Shown one piece after another: positions 1 to 8,480 of a stretch of DNA of 64,000 bases (position 1 is its first letter; each line of letters begins with the position of its first letter). The notes under the pieces were generated by a model, which worked only from the letters and a program-made list of their open reading frames with translations, made no database searches and had not been told where the DNA came from. Origin of the DNA: Lutibacter sp. Hel_I_33_5 (GTDB lineage: Bacteria > Bacteroidota > Bacteroidia > Flavobacteriales > Flavobacteriaceae); the NCBI RefSeq assembly GCF_007827455.1, contig NZ_VISM01000001.1:2271501-2335500 (forward strand), in the 5' to 3' direction. The position numbers and the translations under genes were made by a program.

Positions 1-1159
1 ATCCTATTACCATTCCAATATTTACTACTACATGAAAAAATAGAATAGAGGCTACTCCGTAGCCATAAATTCTTCCAAATTTATTGTTGTGAGTATCTGC
101 TAAGTAAATTATTCTATACATTAAAAACATAAAAAGAATAATAACAGTCGTGCTTCCTAAAAATCCCCATTCTTCTCCTAGCGTACTAAAAATATAATCT
201 GTATGTTGTTCTGGCACAAATTTACCTTGAGTTCTATCGCCTTGTAAAAAACCTTTTCCAGAAAATCCACCAGAACTTATTGTTAATTCGGATTGATAAG
301 AATTATATCCAACATCTTTAGTATCTTTTTTTAATCCTAATAAAACTTCAAATCTATTTCTGTGATGTTGTTTAAAAACATTGTTATAGGTAAATCCTAC
401 GCCAAAAATAAAAAGTCCAACAATAAGATAAATCCCTAATACTTTGTGCCAATTAAAACGAATGAATCTTTTTCCGCCTTTATAGATTGCATAGATTACA
501 GATAGAGTCATTAAAATCAAAAGTGAGATAAAAATCCCTTTAGCACCAAAATAAATGGTAAGGAAGAAAAGTATAATAAACGCTACGCCAAATAAGAAAT
601 AATTTAAAGTTAAACCTTCTCTATTTAATACAAAAAAGAATGCAAGATAAATTAAAGCAGAACCAGCATCGGGTTGTAATAGAATTAAAAAAGCTGGAAG
701 TAAAACGATAAAAAAAGCTTTTACTTGGTTTTTAATAAGGTTTAAATTATACTTTCTGTCACTCATTAATTTTGCGACTGCTAGTGCGGTAAAAGCTTTA
801 GCAAATTCGGAAGGTTGTAAGCCCATTACTCCAAAATTATACCAAGAAGTTGCACCATTTATGTTTTTTCCAAATAAGAAAAGACCTATTAGAAGCAGTA
901 ATGAAGAAAGATATAATATACTTGCAAATCGTTCATAAAATTTTGAATTAAAAAAAAGTATAAATATGATTAATGGTATACTTAATAAAATCCAGATAAG
1001 CTGTTTGCCGTATTTTGTTGAGAAATCTAAAACTTCGAAATTTGTATCTGTAATTGAAGCTGCATGAATGTTTAACCATCCAAAAAAAACGAGTGCAAGA
1101 TAAATAAAGACTAAAATCCAGTCTATTCCAAGAAAAATGTTATTTCTTTCCTGCCTCAA
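1..1159 (-). CDS. rodA: RodA, SEDS-family peptidoglycan glycosyltransferase (3' end outside window)
   Basis: RodA polymerises glycan strands in the inner membrane and works with PBP2 and the Mre proteins during elongation. About 386 codons are visible, with many hydrophobic segments and the conserved stretch GLQPSEFAKAF. The last visible residues (FHVVVNIGMVIG) are the conserved run just before the PVTGIPLPF region, so the missing C-terminus lies to the left of the window. In this frame a TAA is followed by AAC CAA CAG ATC and then TTG; the first ATG is about 100 codons in, inside a transmembrane core. TTG at 1157-1159 (reading MRQERNNIFLGIDW) is therefore the likely start. It overlaps the end of mrdA by 20 nt, which suggests translational coupling. 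Identity is sure; the start is inferred. Confidence 0.93.
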   Translation of the reverse strand, partial: MRQERNNIFLGIDWILVFIYLALVFFGWLNIHAASITDTNFEVLDFSTKYGKQLIWILLSIPLIIFILFFNSKFYERFASILYLSSLLLLIGLFLFGKNINGATSWYNFGVMGLQPSEFAKAFTALAVAKLMSDRKYNLNLIKNQVKAFFIVLLPAFLILLQPDAGSALIYLAFFFVLNREGLTLNYFLFGVAFIILFFLTIYFGAKGIFISLLILMTLSVIYAIYKGGKRFIRFNWHKVLGIYLIVGLFIFGVGFTYNNVFKQHHRNRFEVLLGLKKDTKDVGYNSYQSELTISSGGFSGKGFLQGDRTQGKFVPEQHTDYIFSTLGEEWGFLGSTTVIILFMFLMYRIIYLADTHNNKFGRIYGYGVASILFFHVVVNIGMVIG

Positions 1160-3026
1160 GATCTGTTGGTTTTATAAGTTGTTGATCATAAATGTCTTTT
1201 AAACTCAAATTTATCATGTTTGATTCACGATATTTATGCGCGTTTGAAATCTTACCGTTTAAATATTTTTCTATTAATAAACTAGTTACTGGTGCTCCAA
1301 TTGTAGAGCCATATCCTCCATTTTCTACAAACACCGCCAAGGCAATTTTGGGATTCTCTTTTGGTGCAAATGCCACTAAAATAGAATGATCTTCTAGTTG
1401 AGTTTTTTCGCCATTAATTCTAATAAAATTTTCTACTGTTCCAGTTTTTCCACAGATCTCTATTCCTGGAACTTGACTCCATTTTCCTGTTCCAGTTTTA
1501 AAAACTTCATGCATCGCATCAATGATAGGGCTAAAATGTGTTGAATTTATTGTGGTCTTCTTTTTTGTCAAATAGACGCTATCTATACTAAGTTTACTGT
1601 TAATCTTTTTAACAATATGAGGCGTATAGAAAAAACCTCGATTGGCAATTGCTGCTGTTACATTTGCTAATTGTATAGGTGTTGTAATAATCTCTCCTTG
1701 CCCTATAGCGTTGGAAATGTTCGAATTAGCATTCCATCTATATTTTAATCGATCATTATAGTATTTTCCATCTGGAATTAATCCTTTTTTTCCTGCGGGT
1801 AAATCGTATCCTAAGTAATTTCCTAAACCAAAACTTTTAACGTGTTTACTCCAATTATTTAATCCTGATGTAGCGTTTTCTCCCTTCTCAACAATCTTTT
1901 TATAGGTATTAGAAAAATAACTATTACACGATTTCGAAATCGCTGTTTTTAATCGTATTGGACGTCCATAGATCCCACAGTGACATCCCATAAACTCATT
2001 TTTTCTACTTCCATATCTATAACCGCTATAGCAATAAAAAGGTGTTTGAGGGTTTATTACGCCTTCTTGTAAACCAATTAATGCATTGATCATTTTAAAG
2101 GGTGAACCTGGCGAGTAATATTCTTCTAAACCTCTGTCGTACATTGGTTTATTTATGGTGTCATTAAATAAAAGTACAGAATTTTTTGAGCGTTGTCTAC
2201 CAACCATCATATTTGGATCATAACTTGGAGCAGTAACTAACGCTAGAATTTCTCCAGAAGAAGGTTCTAAAGCAACAATTCCACCTCTTTTTCCTTTCAT
2301 TAATAATTCTGCATATTGCTGTAATTTACTGTCTATAGTTAATGTTAAATCCTGTCCGTTAACAGCCAGAGTATCATATTTTCCCTCTTTGTAAATTCCA
2401 GTAATTTTATTTAGGCGATTTCTTTTGAAATGTTTTTTTCCTTTAATTCCTCTTAAAAATTTTTCATATTGTCTTTCTATTCCAGCTTTTCCTAATAGTT
2501 CTCCTGCTTGATAATAGTCACTTTTTTTAGCAATATTTTCACTCACTTCACTAATATAACCTACTACATTAGCAGCAGAATTGATTGGATAATTTCTTAT
2601 GATTCTTTTTTGGATAAAGAACCCTTTAAACTTATGAAGTTTTTCTTGTAAGTAAGCAAAGTCGTTTTTGTCTAACTGTTTTAAGAAAGGAGAAGCTAAC
2701 CAAGGAGCATACTTATGAGCTCTATTAAAGTTTTTAATAAACGCGTTTTTATCAATTTTTAAAAGCGAACAAAATTCTACTGTGTCAAGTGGTTCAACTT
2801 CTTTTGGCACAACCATAACATCATAAGAAACTTGATTGGCAACTAATAATATTCCGTTTCTGTCATAAATATAACCACGTTCTGGTAAATCATATTCAAT
2901 CTTTACCGCAGCACTTTGCACTGGATTTTGATTATCTCCACGTAAGATTTGTAATTGAAATAACCTGCCAATAAAGATTATGCCAATTAAAGTGATTAAA
3001 AAATAAAGCAAAAAGCTTCTACTCAT
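1140..3026 (-). CDS. mrdA: Penicillin-binding protein 2 (peptidoglycan D,D-transpeptidase)
   Basis: This is the class B PBP that cross-links peptidoglycan during elongation with RodA. Residues 5-25 form the N-terminal membrane anchor. Next come the dimerisation/pedestal region (PERGYIYDRNG near 48) and the transpeptidase domain with SPFK (Ser308, Lys311), SCN (366-368) and KTG (527-529). The length of 628 aa is normal. Cys332, Cys348, His349 and Cys350 cluster between the first two motifs and could bind a metal, as reported for some PBP2 proteins; that is inference. The gene overlaps mreD by 8 nt and rodA by 20 nt, so the five genes form one unit. Confidence 0.97.
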   Translation of the reverse strand: MSRSFLLYFLITLIGIIFIGRLFQLQILRGDNQNPVQSAAVKIEYDLPERGYIYDRNGILLVANQVSYDVMVVPKEVEPLDTVEFCSLLKIDKNAFIKNFNRAHKYAPWLASPFLKQLDKNDFAYLQEKLHKFKGFFIQKRIIRNYPINSAANVVGYISEVSENIAKKSDYYQAGELLGKAGIERQYEKFLRGIKGKKHFKRNRLNKITGIYKEGKYDTLAVNGQDLTLTIDSKLQQYAELLMKGKRGGIVALEPSSGEILALVTAPSYDPNMMVGRQRSKNSVLLFNDTINKPMYDRGLEEYYSPGSPFKMINALIGLQEGVINPQTPFYCYSGYRYGSRKNEFMGCHCGIYGRPIRLKTAISKSCNSYFSNTYKKIVEKGENATSGLNNWSKHVKSFGLGNYLGYDLPAGKKGLIPDGKYYNDRLKYRWNANSNISNAIGQGEIITTPIQLANVTAAIANRGFFYTPHIVKKINSKLSIDSVYLTKKKTTINSTHFSPIIDAMHEVFKTGTGKWSQVPGIEICGKTGTVENFIRINGEKTQLEDHSILVAFAPKENPKIALAVFVENGGYGSTIGAPVTSLLIEKYLNGKISNAHKYRESNMINLSLKDIYDQQLIKPTDLEAGKK

Positions 3027-3528
3027 TTTTGTTTCCGACTAAAATATAAGTTCCTAAAAAGTATAAAATTAACGTAAAAATACTTGAAAAAAGTGTGTTA
3101 ATTAAAACATTTGTTAGGTTGTAAATGCTAAAGTTAGCTAAAGAAAATAAGATAAGGTGATGAATAACCGTTAATATTACCACATAATTAAAAACTTTAC
3201 CAAATGTTTCTTGATGTAGTTTGAAAAGATGAAAATCTACTGGGGTTTTCTGAAAAAGAACTCTAATAAAAAATAGTCTTATATAGGCGATAAATAAAAG
3301 AGAAAAGGCGTGTGTGCCTCCAGAATTACTGAAAAAATCTACCGAAAGTCCAACTAAAAAAGATAAAATTAAAAAAGGGAATCTATTTTCTTTTAAGGGA
3401 TAAATAAACACAAAAGCTATGTAAATGTAAGGGTTGATATAACCTAAAAACAACACATTATTTAATACTAATACTTGAAGTAAAATTAAAAATAGCACTA
3501 TAAAAAGGAGGCGAATATTTTTATTCAT
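3019..3528 (-). CDS. mreD: Rod shape-determining protein MreD
   Basis: A small integral membrane protein of 169 aa with about five hydrophobic segments (near 8-27, 35-48, 52-66, 73-91 and 108-165). It sits between mreC and mrdA and overlaps each by 8 nt. MreD sequences diverge strongly, so the call rests on length, topology and the canonical mreBCD-mrdA-rodA order. It is part of the elongasome that links cytoplasmic MreB filaments to periplasmic wall enzymes. Confidence 0.9.
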   Translation of the reverse strand: MNKNIRLLFIVLFLILLQVLVLNNVLFLGYINPYIYIAFVFIYPLKENRFPFLILSFLVGLSVDFFSNSGGTHAFSLLFIAYIRLFFIRVLFQKTPVDFHLFKLHQETFGKVFNYVVILTVIHHLILFSLANFSIYNLTNVLINTLFSSIFTLILYFLGTYILVGNKNE

Positions 3529-4330
3529 TTAGACTTTTTAAATCAAGTTTTTCTAGGTTTTTTATCACATATAGAGGACCAATATTTGCCATGTCATTAA
3601 ATAATTTGACATCTAAACTATTGGTGGTTGTATTTATTTTATCAACAGTACCAATCAAAATTCCTTCTGGAAAAATAGCAGATTTTCCACCAGTAATAAT
3701 TGTATCACCTCGTTTTACAATAATTTGTCTTGGAATATCATTTAATTGAACAATATTGTAATCGTTTCCATTCCATTCTAAAGTTCCGAAATAAGTGTTG
3801 TTTTTTAGGCGAGCATTAATCTTGCTATTTATGTTAATTATAGATTGTACACGTGAATAATTATTGTTGCTCAAATCTGTGATGCCGATAATTCCTTTAC
3901 TATTTACAACAGCCATTTCAAAAGAAATTCCATCTTTTTCACCTTTGTTTATAGTGATGTAATTAGAGTTTTTATGATATTCGTTCTTTATAGTTTTAGC
4001 TGCAGTGTAAATATACTTTTGGTTGTATTTAGTGCTATCGACTACAGAAATATAAATTGTTGTATCCAAAAGCGATTTTAAGTTTTCTAAATCGTTTTTT
4101 AGTTGCAGATTTTCTAAAACTAACTCTTTATTTCTATCGTTTAGATTTAGGTATTCAGTTAAATTAGAGGTTTTTTCATAAAGATTGCCTGTGATAAAAT
4201 TTGTGGAACTTACAAATTTACTCTTATGAAAAGTATGGTTGTTTACGATTAAAAAAAAAGCAATGCCTTCTAACAATAAGAAAAACAGAAAAAATTTATA
4301 TTTCTGTATAAAAAAGACTAATTGCTGCAT
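3521..4330 (-). CDS. mreC: Rod shape-determining protein MreC
   Basis: A bitopic inner-membrane protein of 269 aa. One N-terminal TM helix (about 10-30) is followed by a coiled-coil stretch (about 55-90, rich in E, L, N and K) and a beta-rich periplasmic domain. That domain has the usual MreC landmarks KGEKDGI, VNSKGIIG and GGKSAIFPEGILIGTV. MreC is a periplasmic scaffold that binds PBP2. The start is 22 nt downstream of the mreB stop, and the end overlaps mreD by 8 nt. Confidence 0.95.
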   Translation of the reverse strand: MQQLVFFIQKYKFFLFFLLLEGIAFFLIVNNHTFHKSKFVSSTNFITGNLYEKTSNLTEYLNLNDRNKELVLENLQLKNDLENLKSLLDTTIYISVVDSTKYNQKYIYTAAKTIKNEYHKNSNYITINKGEKDGISFEMAVVNSKGIIGITDLSNNNYSRVQSIININSKINARLKNNTYFGTLEWNGNDYNIVQLNDIPRQIIVKRGDTIITGGKSAIFPEGILIGTVDKINTTTNSLDVKLFNDMANIGPLYVIKNLEKLDLKSLNE

Positions 4331-4352
4331 TGGTTAGAGTTTCGGAAAGAAA

Positions 4353-5381
4353 TTATTTCATTAAAACACTTTTATATTTCTCTAGTTCTTTTAACGCGAT
4401 ACCAGTTCCTCTTACCACAGCTCTTAATGGATCTTCTGCAACATAAACCGGTAAGTCTGTTTTTCTAGATAAACGTTTGTCTAAACCACGTAGCATAGAA
4501 CCTCCGCCTGCTAAATAAATTCCAGTATTATAAATGTCTGCAGCTAATTCTGGTGGAGTCTTAGATAAAGTTTCCATTACAGCATCTTCAATTCTTAAGA
4601 TTGATTTGTCTAATGCTTTTGCAATTTCTCTATGTGAAACTTGAACTTGTTTTGGTTTACCACTAAGTAAATCTCTACCCTGAACCATCATGTCTTCTGG
4701 CGGAGTATCTAAATCTTCTGTAGCTGCACCTATTTGAATTTTAATTTTTTCTGCTGTAGTTTCTCCAACATATAAGTTGTGTTGTGTACGCATATAATAC
4801 ATAATATCACTTGTAAATAAATCACCTGCAACTTTTACAGACTGATCACAAACAATACCAGCCAAAGCAATAACTGCAATTTCTGTAGTTCCACCACCTA
4901 TATCAATAATCATGTTTCCTTTAGGTTCCATAATATCAATACCAACACCAATCGCAGCAGCCATTGGTTCATATATTAAATAAATTTCTTTTGCATTCAT
5001 ATGACGAGCAGAATCGATAACTGCACGTTTTTCTACTTCTGTAATTCCAGAAGGAATACAAATAACCATACGTAAAGAAGGTGGGAATAATTTCTTTTTT
5101 ATTGCAGGAATCATTTTTACAAATTCCTTAATCATCTCTTCAGATGCTTGAAAATCTGCAATTACTCCATCTTTTAATGGACGAATAGTTTTTATATTTT
5201 CATGCGTTTTTCCTTGCATTAAATTTGCTTCCTTACCAGTAGCAATAATTTTACCAGTAATTCTATTTCTTGCAACAATAGAAGGACTATCAATAACAAC
5301 TTTTCCGTTATGAATAATTAAGGTATTTGCTGTTCCTAAATCAATAGCAATATCCTCCGTCATGAAATCAAAAAAACCCAT
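4353..5381 (-). CDS. mreB: Actin-like cell shape protein MreB
   Basis: This 342-aa actin homologue polymerises under the inner membrane and directs elongation. Actin-fold ATP-binding motifs are plain: DLGTANT near residue 15 (phosphate 1), DIGGGTTEIAV near 160 (phosphate 2) and LAGGGSMLRG near 290 (adenosine). The N-terminal MGFFDFMTEDIAIDLGTANT is typical. It is the first gene of the shape cluster, with its own -7 element about 35-40 nt upstream. Confidence 0.98.
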   Translation of the reverse strand: MGFFDFMTEDIAIDLGTANTLIIHNGKVVIDSPSIVARNRITGKIIATGKEANLMQGKTHENIKTIRPLKDGVIADFQASEEMIKEFVKMIPAIKKKLFPPSLRMVICIPSGITEVEKRAVIDSARHMNAKEIYLIYEPMAAAIGVGIDIMEPKGNMIIDIGGGTTEIAVIALAGIVCDQSVKVAGDLFTSDIMYYMRTQHNLYVGETTAEKIKIQIGAATEDLDTPPEDMMVQGRDLLSGKPKQVQVSHREIAKALDKSILRIEDAVMETLSKTPPELAADIYNTGIYLAGGGSMLRGLDKRLSRKTDLPVYVAEDPLRAVVRGTGIALKELEKYKSVLMK

Positions 5382-5415
5382 ATAATGTTTTTATTTTGGT
5401 GTAGATGTAACCTTA

Positions 5416-5423
5416 CAAATTTA
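5416..5423 (-). promoter_or_regulatory. Probable mreB promoter, -7 element TAAATTTG
   Basis: On the minus strand the sequence is TAAATTTG, an exact match to the Bacteroidota TAnnTTTG element, 35 nt before the mreB start. I see no convincing TTG at the ideal -33 distance. Confidence 0.5.
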
Positions 5424-5457
5424 ATAAAAATTTGTGTGCTAATTACATTGTGATTTT

Positions 5458-6987
5458 TTAATGCTTAAAATGTCTTGTTCCTGTCATTACCATCGATAAA
5501 TTATGTTCATTACAATAATCGATACTTAATTGATCTTTTATAGATCCGCCAGGTTGAATGACACTTTTTATACCCGCTTTATCTGCTATTTCTACACAAT
5601 CTGGAAAAGGGAAAAAAGCATCACTTGCCATAACTGATCCGTTTAAATCGAAACCGAAATTTTTTGCTTTTTCTATAGCTTGATTTAATGCATCAACTCT
5701 ACTTGTTTGTCCAGTCCCACTCGCAAATAACTGTTTGTTCTTTGTTAAAACAATAGTGTTAGATTTTGTGTGTTTACAAATTTTAGAAGCGAATAATAAA
5801 TCATCTAACTCGTTTTCACTTGGTTTATTGTTAGTTGCATATGATAAATCAGCTAAAGTATCCGTTTTATGGTCTCTTTCTTGAACTAAAGTTCCATTTA
5901 AACAGGTTCTGACTGTTGTGTTAGAGAAATCGGCTTCTTTTTGAATTAATAAAATTCTATTCTTTTTTCCTTTTAAAATTGTTAATGCTTCATCTGTAAA
6001 TGAAGGAGCAATTACAACTTCGCAAAATAACTTATGGATTTCTTCAGCAGTAGTTTTGTCAATTGCAGTGTTGCAAATTAATACACCGCCAAAAGCAGAA
6101 ACAGGATCGCCAGCTAAAGCATCTACATACGCTTGATGTACAGTTTCTCTTTGTGCAAAACCACATGCGTTGTTATGTTTTAAAATAGCAAATGTTGGTG
6201 CTTCTCCTTTAAATTCGTTAATTAAATTTACAGCAGCATCAACATCTAATAAGTTGTTATAGCTTAATTCTTTACCGTGTAGTTTGTCAAACATAGCGTC
6301 AAAATCACCAAAGAAAAATCCTTTTTGATGTGGGTTTTCTCCGTATCGTAACACTTTACCAGAAGTTTCTGATATTTTTAAAACAGCGTCTTCATGTTGA
6401 TTAAAATAATTGAAGATTGCCGTGTCGTAGTGTGATGAAATGTTAAATGATTTAGCGGCAAACTTTTTTCTATTTTCAATAGTTGTAATTCCGTTGCTTT
6501 CATTTATGATATTTAAAAATTCATCATATTGTTCCATAGAAGAAACAGTAATAACGTCTTTAAAGTTTTTTGCAGCAGCTCTTATTAATGAGATTCCACC
6601 AATATCAATTTTTTCAATAATATCTTGCTCAGCAGCACCAGAAGCAACCGTTTTTTCGAACGGATATAAATCTACAATCACTACATCTATTTGTGGAATT
6701 TCAAAACTAGCCATTTCTGCGATATCGTCATCATGATCTTGTCTATTTAAGATTCCACCAAAAACTTTAGGGTGTAATGTTTTAACTCTTCCACCTAAAA
6801 TAGAAGGGTAAGAAGTTACATCTTCTACCGGAACAACATTAATTCCTAAATCTTTAATGAATTTTTCTGTTCCTCCAGTAGAGTAGATAGTAACATTTAA
6901 GTCATTTAACTTCTTTACTATAGGTTCTAATCCGTTTTTATGAAATACGGAAATTAGTGCAGATTTAATCGTTTTTTGAGTGCTCAT
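5458..6987 (-). CDS. purH: Bifunctional AICAR formyltransferase/IMP cyclohydrolase PurH
   Basis: Catalyses the last two steps of IMP synthesis in the cytoplasm. The N-terminal MGS-like cyclohydrolase domain covers about residues 1-150 (STGGTEKFIKDLG, GGRVKTLHPKVFGGIL). The AICAR transformylase domain follows (RYGENPHQK, KHNNACGFA, SAFGGVL, and MASDAFFPFPDCVE near the end). The length is 509 aa from the ATG at 6987. An in-frame start 24 nt further upstream is less likely, because that region carries a -7 promoter element (7009-7016). The gene stands alone between mreB and a gap with two tiny reading frames. Confidence 0.98.
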   Translation of the reverse strand: MSTQKTIKSALISVFHKNGLEPIVKKLNDLNVTIYSTGGTEKFIKDLGINVVPVEDVTSYPSILGGRVKTLHPKVFGGILNRQDHDDDIAEMASFEIPQIDVVIVDLYPFEKTVASGAAEQDIIEKIDIGGISLIRAAAKNFKDVITVSSMEQYDEFLNIINESNGITTIENRKKFAAKSFNISSHYDTAIFNYFNQHEDAVLKISETSGKVLRYGENPHQKGFFFGDFDAMFDKLHGKELSYNNLLDVDAAVNLINEFKGEAPTFAILKHNNACGFAQRETVHQAYVDALAGDPVSAFGGVLICNTAIDKTTAEEIHKLFCEVVIAPSFTDEALTILKGKKNRILLIQKEADFSNTTVRTCLNGTLVQERDHKTDTLADLSYATNNKPSENELDDLLFASKICKHTKSNTIVLTKNKQLFASGTGQTSRVDALNQAIEKAKNFGFDLNGSVMASDAFFPFPDCVEIADKAGIKSVIQPGGSIKDQLSIDYCNEHNLSMVMTGTRHFKH

Positions 6988-7008
6988 AGTTGTGTTGTTA
7001 TAAGCAAG

Positions 7009-7016
7009 CAAATCTA
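7009..7016 (-). promoter_or_regulatory. Probable purH promoter, -7 element TAGATTTG
   Basis: The minus strand reads TAGATTTG, an exact TAnnTTTG match, 22 nt before the chosen purH ATG. Its position argues against the longer purH start at 7011, which would fall inside the element. Confidence 0.55.
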
Positions 7017-7076
7017 CTAAAACCTAACGCGTTCTACAATAAAAAGATAATAACAAAAATCTAAAATAATTAACAA

Positions 7077-7211
7077 TTATTCTGTTAAAACACGAGATTT
7101 AAAATGGTTTACTAGCTCATTATAATCTCTGTGCCTTTTTAAGGCGCTTAGTTTTTTTCTAAAAAGAAATTTACCAAGGACTGTTTGGGAAAAAGTGTCT
7201 TGTTTTTTCAT
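7077..7211 (-). CDS. Tiny basic protein, 44 aa (unrecognised; second of a pair)
   Basis: ATG at 7211 opens a 44-codon frame beginning MKKQDTFSQTVLGKFLF and ending in TE before TAA. It is rich in Lys, Arg and His. It begins like its neighbour at 7357: MKKQD against MRRQE, with conservative K/R and D/E exchanges. Both starts are preceded at nearly the same distance by a C-run flanked by TTAA and TTA (here TTAAAACCCCCTTAGT). C5 runs are rare in such AT-rich DNA. I do not recognise the family. It may be a real small protein or part of a regulatory transcript. Confidence 0.5.
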   Translation of the reverse strand: MKKQDTFSQTVLGKFLFRKKLSALKRHRDYNELVNHFKSRVLTE

Positions 7212-7228
7212 ACTAAGGGGGTTTTAAG

Positions 7229-7357
7229 TTATTCTGCGTTTTCTAAAAAATTACGAAACCAAAAGACAAATTTGTCTAAAAGTTTAGTTTTTTTCATTGA
7301 AAAATTAGAATGTGGGCTACCAGTGGGGACTGAAGTTCTGTATTCTTGTCGTCTCAT
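7229..7357 (-). CDS. Tiny basic protein, 42 aa (unrecognised; first of a pair)
   Basis: ATG at 7357 opens a 42-codon frame, MRRQEYRTSVPTG up to NFLENAE, then TAA. An internal ATG at 7297 would give a 22-aa form (MKKTKLLDKFVFWFRNFL). The start is preceded by TTAACCCCCCTTATA, matching the C-run leader of the second frame. A promoter with good spacing lies about 55 nt upstream, and no other minus-strand gene lies between that promoter and purH. Function unknown. Confidence 0.48.
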   Translation of the reverse strand: MRRQEYRTSVPTGSPHSNFSMKKTKLLDKFVFWFRNFLENAE

Positions 7358-7410
7358 TATAAGGGGGGTTAATGATTAATAGAATGGGTTAATAATAATA
7401 TTTTACTTAA

Positions 7411-7441
7411 CAAACATAGAAAAATAAAATAAAAAAAACAA
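7411..7441 (-). promoter_or_regulatory. Promoter for the two tiny reading frames (TTG-N20-TATGTTTG)
   Basis: On the minus strand TTG (7439-7441) and TATGTTTG (7411-7418) are separated by 20 nt. This matches both the -33 and -7 consensus of Bacteroidota primary-sigma promoters. It lies just past the stop of the GAF gene and points into the gap, so the gap is probably transcribed independently. Confidence 0.6.
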
Positions 7442-7443
7442 TT

Positions 7444-7899
7444 TTATTCTAAAATTTCCGATACTCTCTTACATACAAACTCCAACAATTCTTCATCTTT
7501 TGATGTAAATGTGTTTTTTGTATGAGAATCTATATCAATTTGTCCAATGTTTTCTTCATCAACAAAAATGGGAATAACAATTTCTGATTTAACCTTCCAG
7601 CCACAAGAAATATAATTGTCTTGTTCTGTAACATCTTGTACAACAAAGTTTTCATTACTTACAGCAACTTGACCGCAAATTCCTTTTCCAAAAGGTATAA
7701 TGGTATGATCTGTAGGTTCACCAGAAAATTGAGCTAATTTCAACTCTTCTTTATCACCATTTTTAAAATAGAAACCGACCCAATCATAATAAGAAATTTC
7801 ATTTTTTAAGTAGTCACATATCGCTTGTAATTTAATTTCAGTACTACTTGTTGTGTTAATAATTTCCTTAATTTGAGTTTTTAAAATATCTATCTCCAT
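7444..7899 (-). CDS. GAF-domain protein, free methionine-(R)-sulfoxide reductase-like
   Basis: A single GAF domain of about 151 aa counting from MEIDILK; an in-frame ATG seven codons upstream is possible. The pattern WVGFYF, IPFGKGICGQ, ISCGW, SEIVIPI matches fRMsr enzymes, which reduce free methionine-R-sulfoxide. Cys75 (GICG) and Cys99 (ISCG) correspond to the catalytic and resolving cysteines. The third, more N-terminal Cys found in the yeast enzyme is absent (TIIPFG here). The gene is divergent from xrtF; from general knowledge, a GAF gene often sits next to xrtF in flavobacteria. Cytoplasmic. Confidence 0.85.
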   Translation of the reverse strand: MEIDILKTQIKEIINTTSSTEIKLQAICDYLKNEISYYDWVGFYFKNGDKEELKLAQFSGEPTDHTIIPFGKGICGQVAVSNENFVVQDVTEQDNYISCGWKVKSEIVIPIFVDEENIGQIDIDSHTKNTFTSKDEELLEFVCKRVSEILE

Positions 7900-7904
7900 T
7901 TTTG

Positions 7905-7912
7905 TATATTTG
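7905..7912 (+). promoter_or_regulatory. Probable xrtF promoter, -7 element TATATTTG
   Basis: TATATTTG is an exact TAnnTTTG match 26 nt before the xrtF GTG. It lies just upstream of the chosen GAF start, so the longer GAF start would overlap it. Confidence 0.45.
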
Positions 7913-7937
7913 TTATGCAAAATAAACCAAAATCTTT

Positions 7938-8480
7938 GTGAAAAAATACAGAAACATCGTTCTTTTTCTAATTAAGTTTTTTGCGACCTACTTTATATTA
8001 TTCGCTATTTATTCGTTTTACTTACATCAAACTCAAGAAAAAGATGAGGTTTTTGTTTGTGCTCCAATAACAACAAAAGTAGCAGAACAAGCAACAAATA
8101 CATTGCAGGCTTTTGGTCATAATGCTAATTTTGTGCAGCATGAAGATGAATTGTCTGTTAAAGTTTTAATAGATGATGTTTATCTTGCTAGAGTAATTGA
8201 AGGGTGTAATTCTATTAGTATTATTGTACTTTTTATTGCATTTATTTTTGCGTTTTCCGGTAAAGTGATACCTACAATTTTATATGCGATTATTGGTAGT
8301 CTAATTATTTATAGTATAAATATATTTAGAATCTCATTTTTGGTTTATATGCTGAAAATGTTTCCAGAAAAACAAACCATTCTGCATGATTTAGTTTTTC
8401 CTGCAATAATTTATGGAACCACATTTTTACTATGGGTAATTTGGGTAAATAAGTTTTCTAAAAAGAAGAATGATGCATAA
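7938..8480 (+). CDS. xrtF: Exosortase family protein XrtF
   Basis: A polytopic membrane cysteine protease/transpeptidase-like protein of 180 aa. The exosortase triad is visible: Cys90 (IEGCNS), Arg131 (NIFRIS) and His150 (ILHD), each at the edge of a hydrophobic helix. Helices lie near 8-28, 88-106, 110-127, 132-140 and 152-168. The start is GTG (7938). XrtF is the small exosortase of Bacteroidota. Exosortases are thought to process C-terminal sorting signals at the inner membrane. No candidate substrate is visible in the window. It overlaps the next gene by 11 nt. Confidence 0.92.
   Translation: MKKYRNIVLFLIKFFATYFILFAIYSFYLHQTQEKDEVFVCAPITTKVAEQATNTLQAFGHNANFVQHEDELSVKVLIDDVYLARVIEGCNSISIIVLFIAFIFAFSGKVIPTILYAIIGSLIIYSINIFRISFLVYMLKMFPEKQTILHDLVFPAIIYGTTFLLWVIWVNKFSKKKNDA

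Noticed and set aside
6988-7011. Longer purH start (MLAYNNTT extension)
   Set aside because: The extension covers a TAGATTTG promoter element and is not part of the PurH fold; the ATG at 6987 fits family length.
7185-7379. A 64-codon plus-strand frame in the purH-GAF gap
   Set aside because: It runs antisense to the two tiny minus-strand frames, lacks a promoter, and its sequence looks like a shadow; the minus strand has the promoter and paired starts.
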